Part shown: piece after piece, positions 48,543-58,745 of the stretch
Layout: the number at the start of each line of letters is the position of its first letter
How positions within the stretch are numbered: the stretch's first letter is position 1
Origin: Sulfitobacter litoralis
GTDB lineage: Bacteria; Pseudomonadota; Alphaproteobacteria; Rhodobacterales; Rhodobacteraceae
NCBI RefSeq assembly: GCF_900103185.1
Contig: NZ_FNJD01000011.1
Span: 58,673-122,672, forward strand
Direction of reading: 5' to 3'
DNA: 64,000 bases
Translations under genes and position numbers: made by a program
Notes under the pieces: model-generated
What the model was told of the DNA's origin: nothing
Seen by the model: only the letters and a program-made list of their open reading frames with translations
The model's database searches: none

Positions 48543-49760
48543 ATGGCCAAGGATAACCCCGTCCGTTTTCTGGATAAAACCTCTCCCCCGCATATTTCGA
48601 CGTTAATCCTTTTGTCGGGGATTGGCGCGTTGGCGATGAACATGTTTTTGCCAAGCCTTCCCGCTATGGCTGAATATTTTGACGCCGACTATTCGGTCAT
48701 GCAGCTGTCGGTCCCGCTTTATCTGCTGTGCAGCGCGGTATTGCAGGTCATTATCGGGCCCGTTTCTGACAATCTGGGGCGGCGTAATGTGCTGCTGTGG
48801 GGGCTTGTGATATATATGGTCGCTACGGTCGGGTGCATCTACGCGCCCACGACGGCCGTTTTTCTCGCGTTCCGATGCGTTCAAGCGATCGTGGCCGTGT
48901 CGATGGTGCTTAGCCGTGCCGTGGTGCGCGACATGTTCGCCCAAGACAAAGCCGCGTCGATGATTGGCTATGTCACGATGGGAATGGCGCTGGTGCCGAT
49001 GATCTCGCCCGCTGTGGGCGGGTTGCTGGAACAGTCGTTTGGCTGGCAGGCAACCTTCTGGGCGATGTTCTGGATCGGTGGACTGGTGCTGGCGATTACA
49101 TGGTTCGATCTTGGCGAAACCCATGTCGCATCGGGCCGCACACTGGCCCAACAATTTGCCGAATACCCTGAACTGCTCGGCTCGCCGCGGTTCTGGGGGT
49201 ATTCGATGGCCGCAGCCTGCTGCTCGGGCGCATTCTTTGCTTATCTGGGCGGTGCGCCCTTTGTCGGCAGCGTGGTCTTCGGCATGGAGCCGGCAGAGCT
49301 TGGTCTTTATTTCGGGGCGCCCGCCGTGGGCTACTTTCTTGGCAATTTCATCACGGCCCGCAAAGCAACGGTCGTCGGTGTGAACACGCTGGTGCTGTGG
49401 GGATGTCTGGCGAATGCTGTTGGTGGCTCTGTCTCTATGTTGATCTTCTTGCTGGGCTATGGCTCGCCGCTGTCGTTCTTTGGGATGATGACGCTGGTCG
49501 GGCTTGGCAACGGGCTGTGCATCCCCAACGCGACGGCGGGCCTTTTGTCGGTGCGTCCGCATCTGGCGGGCACGGCATCGGGGCTTGGCGGGGCGATCAT
49601 GATCGGCGGCGGTGCAGGGCTGAGCATTCTGGCCGGTGCCCTGCTGAGCGAAGAGACAGGTGCCTACCCGCTGCTTTGGATCATGCTGGCCACAGCCGTC
49701 GCAGGCGTGGCGTCGATACTGGTCGTGATCCGCCGCGAACGGGCGCTTGGCATCACCTGA
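48543..49760 (+). CDS. Bcr/CflA-type MFS exporter
   Basis: 405 residues, twelve membrane segments. Opens with the Bcr/CflA-type phrase ALAMNMFLPSLPAMAEYFDADYSVMQLSVPLYLL and has the MFS loop motif GPVSDNLGRRNVLLWG. Likely a proton-driven exporter of drugs or small metabolites. Its gene lies between pccB and pccR and shares PccR-type boxes, so it may belong to the propionate response. No clear ribosome site. Confidence 0.88.
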   Translation: MAKDNPVRFLDKTSPPHISTLILLSGIGALAMNMFLPSLPAMAEYFDADYSVMQLSVPLYLLCSAVLQVIIGPVSDNLGRRNVLLWGLVIYMVATVGCIYAPTTAVFLAFRCVQAIVAVSMVLSRAVVRDMFAQDKAASMIGYVTMGMALVPMISPAVGGLLEQSFGWQATFWAMFWIGGLVLAITWFDLGETHVASGRTLAQQFAEYPELLGSPRFWGYSMAAACCSGAFFAYLGGAPFVGSVVFGMEPAELGLYFGAPAVGYFLGNFITARKATVVGVNTLVLWGCLANAVGGSVSMLIFLLGYGSPLSFFGMMTLVGLGNGLCIPNATAGLLSVRPHLAGTASGLGGAIMIGGGAGLSILAGALLSEETGAYPLLWIMLATAVAGVASILVVIRRERALGIT

Positions 49761-49779
49761 CAAACCTTGCCGCGGCAAG

Positions 49780-49819
49780 TTTGCAAAGATACGGTTGGTA
49801 TAACAGCAAACTTTGCAAA
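49780..49819. promoter_or_regulatory. PccR operator pair before pccR
   Basis: TTTGCAAA occurs at 49780-49787 and again at 49812-49819, the second ending 12 bases before the pccR ATG. Self-regulation is likely. A 14-base palindrome CTTGCCGCGGCAAG (49767-49780) abuts the first box. Confidence 0.75.
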
Positions 49820-49831
49820 GGCCCCCTCCTG

Positions 49832-51232
49832 ATGGCGATCCAAAAGCTTTACGCTGGCGCAAAACTACGCGAGCTGCGCACCAAACTGGCCCACACCCAA
49901 AAAGAATTCGCCGCGCGGCTTGGCGTGTCTCTCCCGTACTTGAACCAGATGGAGAATAATAACCGTCCGGTCAGCACCACTGTCGTGTTGGCGCTGGCGT
50001 CCGAGTTCGGGTTGGATGTCACCGAACTGTCGAGTGGGGATAGCGAACGGTTGGTCAGTGACATGCGCGAAGTCCTGTCTGATCCGGTGTTCGAGGGCGA
50101 TGTGCTGCCGTTGGCGGATGTGCAGCTGGCGGCTTCTAATGCGCCGGGGCTGGCGCGGGCGTTCATCAAGCTGCATCAAAGCCACCGACAGACACAGGAA
50201 CGCCTGGCCTATCTGGACGAAGCCTTGGGCCGCGAGGATGCCCGCCCGTCCCCCAGCCCATGGGAAGAGGTGCGCGATTTCTTCCATTATTGCGACAACT
50301 ACATTGATGCGGTGGACCGTGCCGCCGAATATTTCGCCCGTGACACCGGCAGCGGCCAAAGCCTGCGCGACACCACCAAAGCCGCCCTATCCGCCGCCGG
50401 GATCACGGTCGCGTTCGACGAGACGGACGCCCTGCGCCGCTATGATCCGGCCAGCGGCGTGCTGCATGTCTCTGCCCGCGCCTCGCACGCAACGCAAACC
50501 TTCCAGATGTTGTTGCAAGTCGCGCTCGTGCGGCAGAACGACCTGCTTGAAGCGACACTGGATTTCGCCCGCTTCAACAGCCCTGCTGCCCGTGACATCG
50601 CGAAGATGGGGTTGGCGAACTATTTTGCCGGGGCCGCATTGATGCCCTATGGCCGCTTTCTGGAGCACGCTCAAAGCTGCCGTCATGATCTTGAGGTCCT
50701 TGCGACGCAATTCGGAGCCTCGATCGAACAGGTCGCGCACCGGCTGTCGACGCTGCAACGCCCCGGATCAAAGGGCATTCCGTTCTTCTTTGTGCGCGTG
50801 GATCAAGCCGGCACGATCACCAAACGCCATTCGGCGACGCGGCTGCAATTCGCGCGTTTTGGCGGAGCTTGCCCCCTATGGAATGTGCACAGTGCGTTCG
50901 AAACGCCGGGGCGTTTTTTGCGCCAGCTTGCCGAGACGCCGGATGGGGTGCGCTATATCTCGCTCGCGCGCGACATATCGAAACCGGCGGGGCGGTTTGG
51001 CGCACCGGTGCGGCGCTATGCGATTTCGCTGGGATGCGAGGTCCGCCACGCGCCCGCGCTGGTCTATGCCGACGGAATGGATACAACACGCGCCTCTGCG
51101 TTTGAGCCCATCGGTATTTCCTGCCGCATCTGCGAGCGCAAACATTGCCATCAACGGTCGGTGCCGCCACTGGAACGTCAGTTGGTGGTGGATCCGAACC
51201 TGCGCGACGTGCTGCCCTATCAGGTGGATTGA
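49832..51232 (+). CDS. pccR: PccR, short-chain acyl-CoA regulator (XRE + DUF2083)
   Basis: 466 residues. N-terminal HTH domain (about 8-65: LRELRTKLAHTQKEFAARLGVSLPYLNQMENN), a central IrrE/ImmA-like region without an obvious HExxH, and a C-terminal DUF2083 with Cys in CPLW, GISCRICERKHCHQR. This is the ScfR layout; in R. sphaeroides PccR activates pccB on propionate or acetate. TTTGCAAA boxes at its own and the pccB promoter support the name. The longer frame upstream lies in the MFS gene. Confidence 0.9.
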   Translation: MAIQKLYAGAKLRELRTKLAHTQKEFAARLGVSLPYLNQMENNNRPVSTTVVLALASEFGLDVTELSSGDSERLVSDMREVLSDPVFEGDVLPLADVQLAASNAPGLARAFIKLHQSHRQTQERLAYLDEALGREDARPSPSPWEEVRDFFHYCDNYIDAVDRAAEYFARDTGSGQSLRDTTKAALSAAGITVAFDETDALRRYDPASGVLHVSARASHATQTFQMLLQVALVRQNDLLEATLDFARFNSPAARDIAKMGLANYFAGAALMPYGRFLEHAQSCRHDLEVLATQFGASIEQVAHRLSTLQRPGSKGIPFFFVRVDQAGTITKRHSATRLQFARFGGACPLWNVHSAFETPGRFLRQLAETPDGVRYISLARDISKPAGRFGAPVRRYAISLGCEVRHAPALVYADGMDTTRASAFEPIGISCRICERKHCHQRSVPPLERQLVVDPNLRDVLPYQVD

Positions 51233-51236
51233 CCGT

Positions 51237-51923
51237 TTACCGCTTTGCCGCCCGCCATCCTGCGGCACGTGCTTGCGCAGCGGTGCAGAACCAATATTCA
51301 CCCTTATCGGTGCGGATCACGGTGCGGTCATAATCGCGCTGACCCGGCATGTGGAATATCCGCGTGCCCTTGCTGCTGACGTTGCCTTTGATCTGGCAAC
51401 CGCCCGGACCCGCTGACGCGGCGGACTTTGTCGCTGTTTTCGACGCCTTGCGAAAGACATCAGGGCGCTGCGTTTCATAAGCGTGTACCCCGCGCCCTGC
51501 CCGTTTGGCCGCCGCTTCGGTCTTGACGTAATCACGGCTGTAGCGCGCATAGGAAAACGCCAACCCTGCCGCGACCAGAGCCTGCCCCATATCCTGCCCG
51601 AGCGCTTTGCAGCGTGCCACGGTCCGACCATAGCGGTCGGTATCGACCCTCACACAATCAGCGCGTTGCCCGTCATAGCTTTGGTGGACCAAGGACGACA
51701 CCCAAGCGCCGCAGTTCAACACGGTACCATCCGCAGCGGTGCAGGGTTGATCCCCCTCGACGGCGTCGATACCGAACAGCCGGATGCGGGTTTTGCCAAG
51801 GGCGATTGTATCGCCGTCAATCACCCTGATCACACCGGTGATACGCGGTTCGACCGCCGCAGACGGCTGCATGGTTGCGACCACAAAAGCCGCGGATAAT
51901 AGTGTTTGAAGTATTAATTTCAT
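51237..51923 (-). CDS. secreted thermonuclease-like (SNase) protein
   Basis: 228 residues. Signal peptide MKLILQTLLSAAFVVATMQ region ending near PSAAV, then an SNase domain with VIRVIDGDTIALGKTRIRLFGIDAVE and the DRYGRTVARC segment holding catalytic Arg. A C-terminal extension (GCQIKGN, QRDYDRTVI, GEYWFCTAAQARAAGWRAA) is the excalibur-like calcium-binding or ligation module common in such nucleases. Converges with pccR; stops four bases apart. Confidence 0.85.
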   Translation of the reverse strand: MKLILQTLLSAAFVVATMQPSAAVEPRITGVIRVIDGDTIALGKTRIRLFGIDAVEGDQPCTAADGTVLNCGAWVSSLVHQSYDGQRADCVRVDTDRYGRTVARCKALGQDMGQALVAAGLAFSYARYSRDYVKTEAAAKRAGRGVHAYETQRPDVFRKASKTATKSAASAGPGGCQIKGNVSSKGTRIFHMPGQRDYDRTVIRTDKGEYWFCTAAQARAAGWRAAKR

Positions 51924-52033
51924 ATCCGGCTGATTGGGACGTTTCCGCGCCCTAATCAACCGGAGATGTTAACGTAGGTTAATTTTCATTAACCACAGTG
52001 TCATGTCGTCCTTGTCGCCCGATAGCGCCTGCC

Positions 52034-53692
52034 TTAGCGCTGCGAGGTTTCCCAATCGGGGTGGATCCAAGGCGCGTCATTTGACGCGGCCAACGGGTCA
52101 AGCCCCAGCACATGGTCCGAGATTTTCTCGCCAACCATGATGGACGGCGCATTGAGGTTACCGTTGGTGATCCGCGGAAAGATCGAGCTGTCGGCGACGC
52201 GCAGCCCCTCTACCCCGATCACGCGGCCCTGGGGATCGACGACCGCCTGCGGGTCATCGGCGCGACCCATGCGGCAGGTGCCACAGGGGTGATAGGCGCT
52301 TTCGGCATGTTCGCGGATAAAGGCATCAAGTTCGTCATCGCTTTGCAGGTCAGCCCCGGGCTGGATCTCGTGTTTGACGAAGGGTTTGAACGCGTCCTGC
52401 GCAAAGATCTCGCGGGTGAGACGAATACAATTGCGGAACTCCTCCCAATCCTTGTCTTGCGACATGTAGTTGAAAAAGATTTTCGGCGCGTCGGCCGGAT
52501 TGCCCGAGGCCAGCGTGATCGACCCGCGCGAGGTCGACCGCATCGGCCCCACATGGGCCTGAAACCCGTGCCCTTCGGCGGCGGCCTGCCCGTCATAGCG
52601 TACGGCAATCGGCAGGAAGTGATACTGGATGTCAGGGTATTTGATCCCCGCCTTCGACCGGATGAAGGCCGCGCTTTCGAACTGGTTCGACGCGCCCATG
52701 CCGGTTTTAGTAAACAGCCACTGCGCCCCGATGACGGCCTTCGAGAAGATGTTCCAGTGCTTATAAAGCGTGATCGGCTGGCTGGCCGCCATCTGGATAT
52801 ACAGTTCAAGGTGGTCTTGCAGGTTTTGCCCGACGCCCGCGCGGTCGGCGACCACGTCGATGCCGTGCTCTGCCAAATGGGCCGCAGGGCCGATGCCCGA
52901 CAGCATCAGCAGTTTAGGAGAGTTGATCGACGACGCCGCGATGATGACCTCGCCGCTGGCACGCAGAATTTCGGTCTTGCCACTGCGCAGCACTTCGACG
53001 CCGACAGCACGACCGTCTTCAATCACGATGCGCTGCGCCAAGGCACGGACGAGCTCGACGTTGCCGGTCTTTTGCGCGGGCCGCAGATAGGCGTTGGCCG
53101 CGGACCAGCGGCGGCCTTTCCAGACCGTCTGCTCCATCGGGCCGAAGCCTTCCTGCTTTTCGCCGTTATAGTCGTCGGTTGCCTCATAGCCCGCTTGCTT
53201 GCCCGCCTCGACAAAGGCTTTGAAGAGCGGATTTTCACGCGGGCCACGGCTGACATGCAATGGGCCGTCTGTGCCGCGCCATTCGGGGTCGCCCCCGTGG
53301 CCGCCATCGTGCCAGCTTTCCATACGTTTGAAGTAGGGCAGCACATCGGCATAGCCCCAACCATCGGCGCCCTGTTCGGCCCAATGATCATAGTCCATCG
53401 CATGACCGCGCACATACACCATGCCATTGATCGACGACGATCCACCGATCACCTTGCCGCGCGGGGTCGCCAGACGGCGGTTATCCAGATGCGGTTCGGG
53501 TTCGGACTGGAAGCCCCAATCATAGGTTTTCATGTTCATCGGGTAGGACAGCGCCGCAGGCATCTGGATGAACGGCCCCGCATCGCTGCCGCCATGTTCA
53601 ATGACCAGAACCTTGCGCCCCGCCGTCGCCAAACGATACGCCATCGCACAGCCCGCGCTGCCCGCCCCTACGATAATAAATTCAGTTTCCAT
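52034..53692 (-). CDS. betA: choline dehydrogenase
   Basis: 552 residues, GMC oxidoreductase. FAD motif [19 protein letters not shown] signatures [14 protein letters not shown] and SGIGPAAHL, and the active-site His in [10 protein letters not shown]. Oxidises choline to betaine aldehyde at the membrane. Last gene of the bet operon; 169 bases with a hairpin separate it from betB. Confidence 0.95.
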   Translation of the reverse strand: METEFIIVGAGSAGCAMAYRLATAGRKVLVIEHGGSDAGPFIQMPAALSYPMNMKTYDWGFQSEPEPHLDNRRLATPRGKVIGGSSSINGMVYVRGHAMDYDHWAEQGADGWGYADVLPYFKRMESWHDGGHGGDPEWRGTDGPLHVSRGPRENPLFKAFVEAGKQAGYEATDDYNGEKQEGFGPMEQTVWKGRRWSAANAYLRPAQKTGNVELVRALAQRIVIEDGRAVGVEVLRSGKTEILRASGEVIIAASSINSPKLLMLSGIGPAAHLAEHGIDVVADRAGVGQNLQDHLELYIQMAASQPITLYKHWNIFSKAVIGAQWLFTKTGMGASNQFESAAFIRSKAGIKYPDIQYHFLPIAVRYDGQAAAEGHGFQAHVGPMRSTSRGSITLASGNPADAPKIFFNYMSQDKDWEEFRNCIRLTREIFAQDAFKPFVKHEIQPGADLQSDDELDAFIREHAESAYHPCGTCRMGRADDPQAVVDPQGRVIGVEGLRVADSSIFPRITNGNLNAPSIMVGEKISDHVLGLDPLAASNDAPWIHPDWETSQR

Positions 53693-53729
53693 CTTATCGC
53701 CTTTCTTCCGTATGTCTCGGGCGGGTCAA

Positions 53730-53746
53730 GGCGGCCCTAGGCCGCC
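53730..53746. repeat. hairpin between betB and betA
   Basis: GGCGGCC (53730-53736) and GGCCGCC (53740-53746) form a perfect 7-bp stem with a 3-base loop. It may protect the upstream mRNA or set relative expression of betA. Confidence 0.6.
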
Positions 53747-53861
53747 GCGCATCTGGCGCGGCTTGTCCTTGATGCGCTCATGACTTGCATCCCAACATTT
53801 GCAAGGAGCCTTGAGGATCAGACCGATCCCAAAGGCCCCTCGCAGCACCTTTCCCTGCGCC

Positions 53862-55313
53862 CTAGAAAGGCGCTTCCATATCGCCCATGCGCACGTAGAC
53901 GGTTTTCAGCTGGCTATAGTGATCAATCGCCGCCTTGGAGTTTTCCCGCCCCACACCGGAGTTTTTCATGCCGCCAAACGGCGCTTCGACCGGCGCATCG
54001 TTATAGGTGTTGATATAGCAGGTGCCCGCCTCGAACCCCGCCGCGACGCGGTGCGCGCGGGACAGGTCTTTGGTGAACACACCGGCGGCCAGACCGAATT
54101 CGGTCGCATTGGCGCGGGCCATGACCTCTTCCTCGGTCTCGAAATCCAGAACGGACATGACCGGCCCAAAGATTTCTTCACGCGCGATGGACATGTCGTC
54201 GGTCACATCGGCAAACACGGTGGGCTGCATGTAGAACCCTTCACGGTCAATCGTCGCCCCGCCATAAACCAGACGCGCGCCTTCGGCCTTGCCCTTTTCG
54301 ACATAGCCAAGCGCGATCTCCATCTGGCGCTTTGATACCATCGGGCCAAAGCTGGTGTTGGGGTCCATTGGGTCGCCAATCACAGCGTTTTCCAGACGTT
54401 CCGCCAACCGCTTGAGGAAAGCTTCCTTGATGTCGCGGTGCACAAAGACGCGGGTACCGTTCGAACAGATCTGACCTGAGCTGTAGAAGTTACCCAGGAT
54501 CGCGCCGCTGATGGCGTTTTCGATATCGGCATCTTCGAACACGATCATCGGGGACTTGCCGCCCAGTTCCATCGTGACGTGCTTGATGCCTTCGGCAGCG
54601 GCGGCATAGACCTTGCGGCCCGTGGGCACAGAGCCGGTCAGCGATACTTTGTCGACGCGCGGGTCGGTCACGAGGGAGGCCCCCACTTCGCCCATGCCCT
54701 GCACAACGTTATAAAGACCGGCGGGCAGCCCTGCCTCTACCAGAATTTCCGCGACTTTCAGCGCGCAAAGCGGCGTCGTCTCGGACGGTTTGAAGATGAT
54801 CGAGTTGCCACAGGCCAGCGCCGGTGCGCCTTTCCAGCATGCGATTTGCGTCGGATAGTTCCACGCGCCGATGCCGACACAGACCCCCAGAGGTTCGCGT
54901 CGGGTATAGACCCAGTCTTCCCCCAGCTGGATATGTTCGCCCGTCAGCGATGCGGCCAGCCCGCCGAAATATTCCAGCGCGTCGGCACCACTGGTCGCAT
55001 CCGCGACAGAGGTTTCCTGATAGGGTTTGCCGGTGTCATAGGTTTCGAGGATCGACAGATCGTGGTTACGCTCGCGCATGATGTCGGCGGCGCGGCGCAG
55101 GATACGGCCCCGTTCGGTGCCGGTCATCGCCGCCCAACCAGCCTGCGCATCACGCGCGGCGGTGATAGCCTTGTCCACGATTTCAGGCGTGGCAGCGTAG
55201 ACGGTCGCGATCACTTCGCCGGTGGCCGGATAGATCACCTCGATCGGGGTGCCATTGGTGTCTTCGACGTATTCGCCGTTGATGAAATGGCTTGCTTTGG
55301 GTTGCGTTTGCAT
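53862..55313 (-). CDS. betB: betaine-aldehyde dehydrogenase
   Basis: 483 residues, aldehyde dehydrogenase. Catalytic Glu in [10 protein letters not shown], catalytic Cys in [17 protein letters not shown]-binding region [11 protein letters not shown]. Converts betaine aldehyde to glycine betaine. Middle of the bet operon, 58 bases after the transporter gene. Confidence 0.95.
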   Translation of the reverse strand: MQTQPKASHFINGEYVEDTNGTPIEVIYPATGEVIATVYAATPEIVDKAITAARDAQAGWAAMTGTERGRILRRAADIMRERNHDLSILETYDTGKPYQETSVADATSGADALEYFGGLAASLTGEHIQLGEDWVYTRREPLGVCVGIGAWNYPTQIACWKGAPALACGNSIIFKPSETTPLCALKVAEILVEAGLPAGLYNVVQGMGEVGASLVTDPRVDKVSLTGSVPTGRKVYAAAAEGIKHVTMELGGKSPMIVFEDADIENAISGAILGNFYSSGQICSNGTRVFVHRDIKEAFLKRLAERLENAVIGDPMDPNTSFGPMVSKRQMEIALGYVEKGKAEGARLVYGGATIDREGFYMQPTVFADVTDDMSIAREEIFGPVMSVLDFETEEEVMARANATEFGLAAGVFTKDLSRAHRVAAGFEAGTCYINTYNDAPVEAPFGGMKNSGVGRENSKAAIDHYSQLKTVYVRMGDMEAPF

Positions 55314-55371
55314 AGGTCTCTCTTTTTCGGTTGGGCCCCGCCCGTACGGCGGGGCCTGAAAGGTTTAGGGT

Positions 55372-56556
55372 TTATTCGGCAGCCACATTGGCATTGCCGT
55401 CCAGCCCGTGCAGGTGGCGGCGTTTGACAAAGAACATATAGCCAAGCGCCAGCAGGTAGATGCCTATTACGATGGTCCCGACCCACTGGATTTGCAGCCA
55501 CTGGCTTTGGAACAGCAGGGTCAGCACGAACAGGCCGATGGCGTTGGCAAAGACGTAAGACACCGTGCCAAAGCGTTCTGTCGTGAAGTTCAGGTTATCG
55601 GTGTAAAGGCGGATCAAACTGTCGAAGGAGTTGATCACGAACACGATGCCCACGATGGTCATAGCCCAGTTCGGGAAGCCTTCGGTGCCGATGCCATTCA
55701 GGTGGTAGTAATACAGCACCGAGAACCACAGCCCCAGCGGGATCGACGGGAACACCAGCAAGGACGCCAGTAGCTGCCACGTCTTCAGCCCGCCCACAAA
55801 GCGGCTCACGAACTGCCCGATCATGATCGACCATGCGAACCACCAGAACAGGTAGAATTCGTGGTAATCCGTCAGCGGGATGACGAATTTGTGGATGTTG
55901 GTGAAATAGCCGCCCAGATTGCTTGCGGTTGACGCGAATTCGCCCAGTCCCATGCCGGCGTTCAGCCACATGTAAGCAATCAGCGCCAGAAACAGCAGCG
56001 TCGAGCTGACAGAAAGCACGCGCACGAACTTGAGGTCCGTCGAACTGAAGGCCGCAATCAGGATCACGAGGAAGCAGATCAGGTAGAAGACCGGCAGGAT
56101 CGTCTCTCCGTCGCCGACCTCGGCGATGTAATACGGCATATAGATCAGGAACAACGCACCGGTGAAGGCACATGTGGTGATGATGACGATGTTGTTCAGC
56201 AGCTTGATCGCGGGAATTTCAAAGAACTTCACCCGCGGTTCGATTGCGCAGAAATAAAAGGTCGTCAGGAAGTAGAAGGCCCAGATCAGAAAGCCCCAGA
56301 ACCCGAATTCGAGCGCCAGCGGATTGGTGAACGCATAGGCAGGCTCCGCGCCCGTGTCCGCATAAAGCGGATAGTCAAAGGCCAGTGGGAACATGATCAG
56401 CCCCACATCCAGACCCGAGGTGAAAAGGATCGCGATAAAGGTGAACAGCGGCACCGGCGTCACACCGGTCAGCGGCAGGTTCCACCACTTGATCGTACAA
56501 AAAACGGTTAGGCCCAAGGCCATGATGACCCCGAACGAAATGATGGTCGTTAACAT
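55372..56556 (-). CDS. betT: short BCCT-family transporter (choline/betaine type)
   Basis: 394 residues with about ten membrane segments. The BCCT signature region is YHEFYLFWWFAWSIMIGQFVSRF, an aromatic-rich helix with the usual spacing but with changes at normally conserved W and T. Most BCCT proteins have 500 or more residues; this one seems to begin near helix 2 of the family. GGAGG six bases before the ATG shows the start is real, and no frameshift is seen. Position in the bet operon implies uptake of choline or choline-O-sulfate. Confidence 0.75.
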   Translation of the reverse strand: MLTTIISFGVIMALGLTVFCTIKWWNLPLTGVTPVPLFTFIAILFTSGLDVGLIMFPLAFDYPLYADTGAEPAYAFTNPLALEFGFWGFLIWAFYFLTTFYFCAIEPRVKFFEIPAIKLLNNIVIITTCAFTGALFLIYMPYYIAEVGDGETILPVFYLICFLVILIAAFSSTDLKFVRVLSVSSTLLFLALIAYMWLNAGMGLGEFASTASNLGGYFTNIHKFVIPLTDYHEFYLFWWFAWSIMIGQFVSRFVGGLKTWQLLASLLVFPSIPLGLWFSVLYYYHLNGIGTEGFPNWAMTIVGIVFVINSFDSLIRLYTDNLNFTTERFGTVSYVFANAIGLFVLTLLFQSQWLQIQWVGTIVIGIYLLALGYMFFVKRRHLHGLDGNANVAAE

Positions 56557-56619
56557 ATTGTCCCTCCGTGTTTGGGGTGCATTATAATTTTAAGTGCCCG
56601 CACCCCTTGGGCTGTCGTT

Positions 56620-58128
56620 CTATTCGCCGCGCGGAAAACGTTTGTTGTCTTCGAGCACGTTCAAATCCATGTGGTTGCGCATGTACTGCTCTGACGCTTT
56701 GCGCAGCGGCTGGTGATCCCAAGGATAATATCCGCCCTTGCGCAGCGCCTCGTAGACGACCCAGCGGCGGGCCTGACTTTTGCGCACATCAGCGTCAAAG
56801 GCAGCCAGATCCCAGCGGGCATCAGCCTTGGCCGACAGGGTCAGCCGCGTCCCCTGATGGGCGGGTTCCTCGGCAAGGTTGGTGAGCTCGTGCGGATCAG
56901 CGTCCAGATCGAACAGTTGGTCAGGATCAAGGGCGCAGCGGTTGAACTTCCACTTGCCATAGCGCAGCGACACCATCGGCGCGTAAGAGGCCTCTGCCGC
57001 GTATTCCATGGCGACGGGTTCGGTGCGTTCCACCCCCTGCCCCATAGGCACTAGCGATTGCCCCGTGGTCCATTCCTGCACCTCGTCCATGGACACGCCC
57101 GCCAGATCACAGACCGTCGGACACACGTCGATATTGCTGACCGGCGTGGTCTGCCGACCGGGTGCCATCTGCGGGGCGGCGATCATCATCGGCACGCGGG
57201 ACGACCCTTCGAAAAAGCTCATCTTGAACCAGAGCCCCCGCTCGCCCAGCATATCGCCGTGGTCCGAGCAAAAGACGATAATCGCCTCTTGGCGCGTGTC
57301 TTCAAGCGTTTGAAGGATCTCACCGATCTTGTCGTCGAGATAGCTGATGTTGGCAAAGTAAGCCTGACGCGAGCGTTTGATGTCCCGTTCAGTGATGTCA
57401 AAGCTGCGCCAGTCGTTGGCATCAAAGATACGTTTCGAATGGGTGTCTTGATTGTCGTACCCCAGATCGGGCACCTCGGGCAGCAGGTGCTCGCAATCGT
57501 TGTACAGATCCCAGTATTTCTTGCGCGCCACATAAGGATCATGCGGATGCGTAAAGCTGGCTGTCAGGCACCACGGACGCGGATCAAGACCGCGCGACAG
57601 GTCGTAAATCTTGCGCGTCGCCTCATAGGCCACGGCGTCGTCATATTCCATCTGGTTGCTGGTTTCCGCCACACCTGCGCCGGTCACCGACCCCATATTG
57701 TGATACCACCAGTCAATGCGTTCCCCCGGCTTGCGATAGTCCGGCGTCCAGCCGAAATCGGCGGGGTAGATATCGGTGGTCAGGCGTTCCTCGAACCCGT
57801 GCAACTGATCGGGGCCGACGAAATGCATCTTGCCCGACAGGCAGGTCTGATAGCCCGCACGCCGCAGATGGTGGGCGTAGGTGGGCACGCTCGACGCGAA
57901 CTCTGCCGCGTTGTCATAGACGCCCGTGGCCGACGGGAGCTGCCCCGACATGAACGCCGCCCGCCCCGGCGCGCACAGCGGGCTGGCGGTATAGGCGTTC
58001 TTGAACCGCGTCGACCGCGCGGCCAGCTTTTTGAGGTTCGGGGCATGCAGCCACTCGGCGGGGCCGTCGGGAAACAGCGTGCCGTTCAACTGGTCAACCA
58101 TCAGGATCAGGATATTGGGCTGGGTCAT
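56620..58128 (-). CDS. betC: choline-sulfatase
   Basis: 502 residues, type I sulfatase. The Cys that becomes formylglycine is in LCAPGR (C-x-P-x-R). Metal ligands are visible in ILMVDQLNG and CSDHGDMLGE. Cleaves choline-O-sulfate to choline and sulfate. ATG overlaps the betI stop by four bases. Confidence 0.94.
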   Translation of the reverse strand: MTQPNILILMVDQLNGTLFPDGPAEWLHAPNLKKLAARSTRFKNAYTASPLCAPGRAAFMSGQLPSATGVYDNAAEFASSVPTYAHHLRRAGYQTCLSGKMHFVGPDQLHGFEERLTTDIYPADFGWTPDYRKPGERIDWWYHNMGSVTGAGVAETSNQMEYDDAVAYEATRKIYDLSRGLDPRPWCLTASFTHPHDPYVARKKYWDLYNDCEHLLPEVPDLGYDNQDTHSKRIFDANDWRSFDITERDIKRSRQAYFANISYLDDKIGEILQTLEDTRQEAIIVFCSDHGDMLGERGLWFKMSFFEGSSRVPMMIAAPQMAPGRQTTPVSNIDVCPTVCDLAGVSMDEVQEWTTGQSLVPMGQGVERTEPVAMEYAAEASYAPMVSLRYGKWKFNRCALDPDQLFDLDADPHELTNLAEEPAHQGTRLTLSAKADARWDLAAFDADVRKSQARRWVVYEALRKGGYYPWDHQPLRKASEQYMRNHMDLNVLEDNKRFPRGE

Positions 58129-58700
58129 ACCGCGGTCCCCACGAGCATATGAAGGACGGATAAGGCACGGTCACTGGCGGTGCGCGCATTTCCATCATCG
58201 GACAGGGCGGCGCGCAGGTACAAACCGTCAATCAAGGCAGCCAGCGTGTCGGCATCCCCGGACGGATCGTCCGAGATCGGGCGCAGCGCATAGGTCAGGT
58301 TCGACCGCAAGCGCCGCTGGTACACCACGAGCAGGCGATAGGTTTCAGTATTGGTGCGCGACGAGGCATAGAGCGTCATCCACGCACTGACAGTGGCCGG
58401 ATCGAAATAGCTTTCCTCAAAGCTCGCGCGGATGATGGCTTCGGCGCGCCCGAGGGGGGATTTGGTCAGCCGGAGTTCGCGCCGCACCTCGGCGCTGTAT
58501 TCCGATAGGATATAGCGCATGGCCGCCAGAAAAATCTGATCCTTGCCGCCAAAGTAGTGGTGCGCGAGCGCGGATGACATACCAGCGCGGCGCGCGATCT
58601 GGCCAACCGTCACATCCAAAGACTGTGCGGCACCGATTTCGGCAATCGTCGCTTTGACCAATGCGTCGCGGCGAATAGGCTCCATTCCGACTTTGGGCAT
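58125..58700 (-). CDS. betI: BetI, choline-responsive TetR repressor
   Basis: 191 residues. TetR-type HTH at about 30-55 (VTVGQIARRAGMSSALAHHYFGGKDQIF), then a helical ligand domain (SAWMTLYASSRTNTETYRLL). First gene of the bet operon. Two perfect inverted repeats lie within 70 bases of its start. Named from homology and operon position. Confidence 0.93.
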   Translation of the reverse strand: MPKVGMEPIRRDALVKATIAEIGAAQSLDVTVGQIARRAGMSSALAHHYFGGKDQIFLAAMRYILSEYSAEVRRELRLTKSPLGRAEAIIRASFEESYFDPATVSAWMTLYASSRTNTETYRLLVVYQRRLRSNLTYALRPISDDPSGDADTLAALIDGLYLRAALSDDGNARTASDRALSVLHMLVGTAV

Positions 58701-58716
58701 AAAGAATCCTTAGTGG

Positions 58717-58739
58717 TTTGATAGCGTCTGGCTATCAAA
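58717..58739. promoter_or_regulatory. inverted repeat before betI (site A)
   Basis: TTTGATAG (58717-58724) and CTATCAAA (58732-58739), perfect 8-bp arms with a 7-base spacer, 17 bases upstream of the betI start. Likely repressor site. Confidence 0.6.
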
Positions 58740-58745
58740 TCTACG

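Noticed and set aside
49767..49780. Palindrome CTTGCCGCGGCAAG as terminator of the MFS gene
   Set aside because: Only a 14-base palindrome without a loop or T-run; it adjoins the PccR box and may instead be part of the operator.
49397..49831. Upstream extension of the pccR frame
   Set aside because: It lies within the MFS gene and lacks similarity; the HTH domain begins just after the ATG at 49832.
55372..56619. Frameshift explaining the short BCCT protein
   Set aside because: Only 63 bases separate it from betC, and GGAGG lies six bases before the ATG, so no lost upstream coding part is present.
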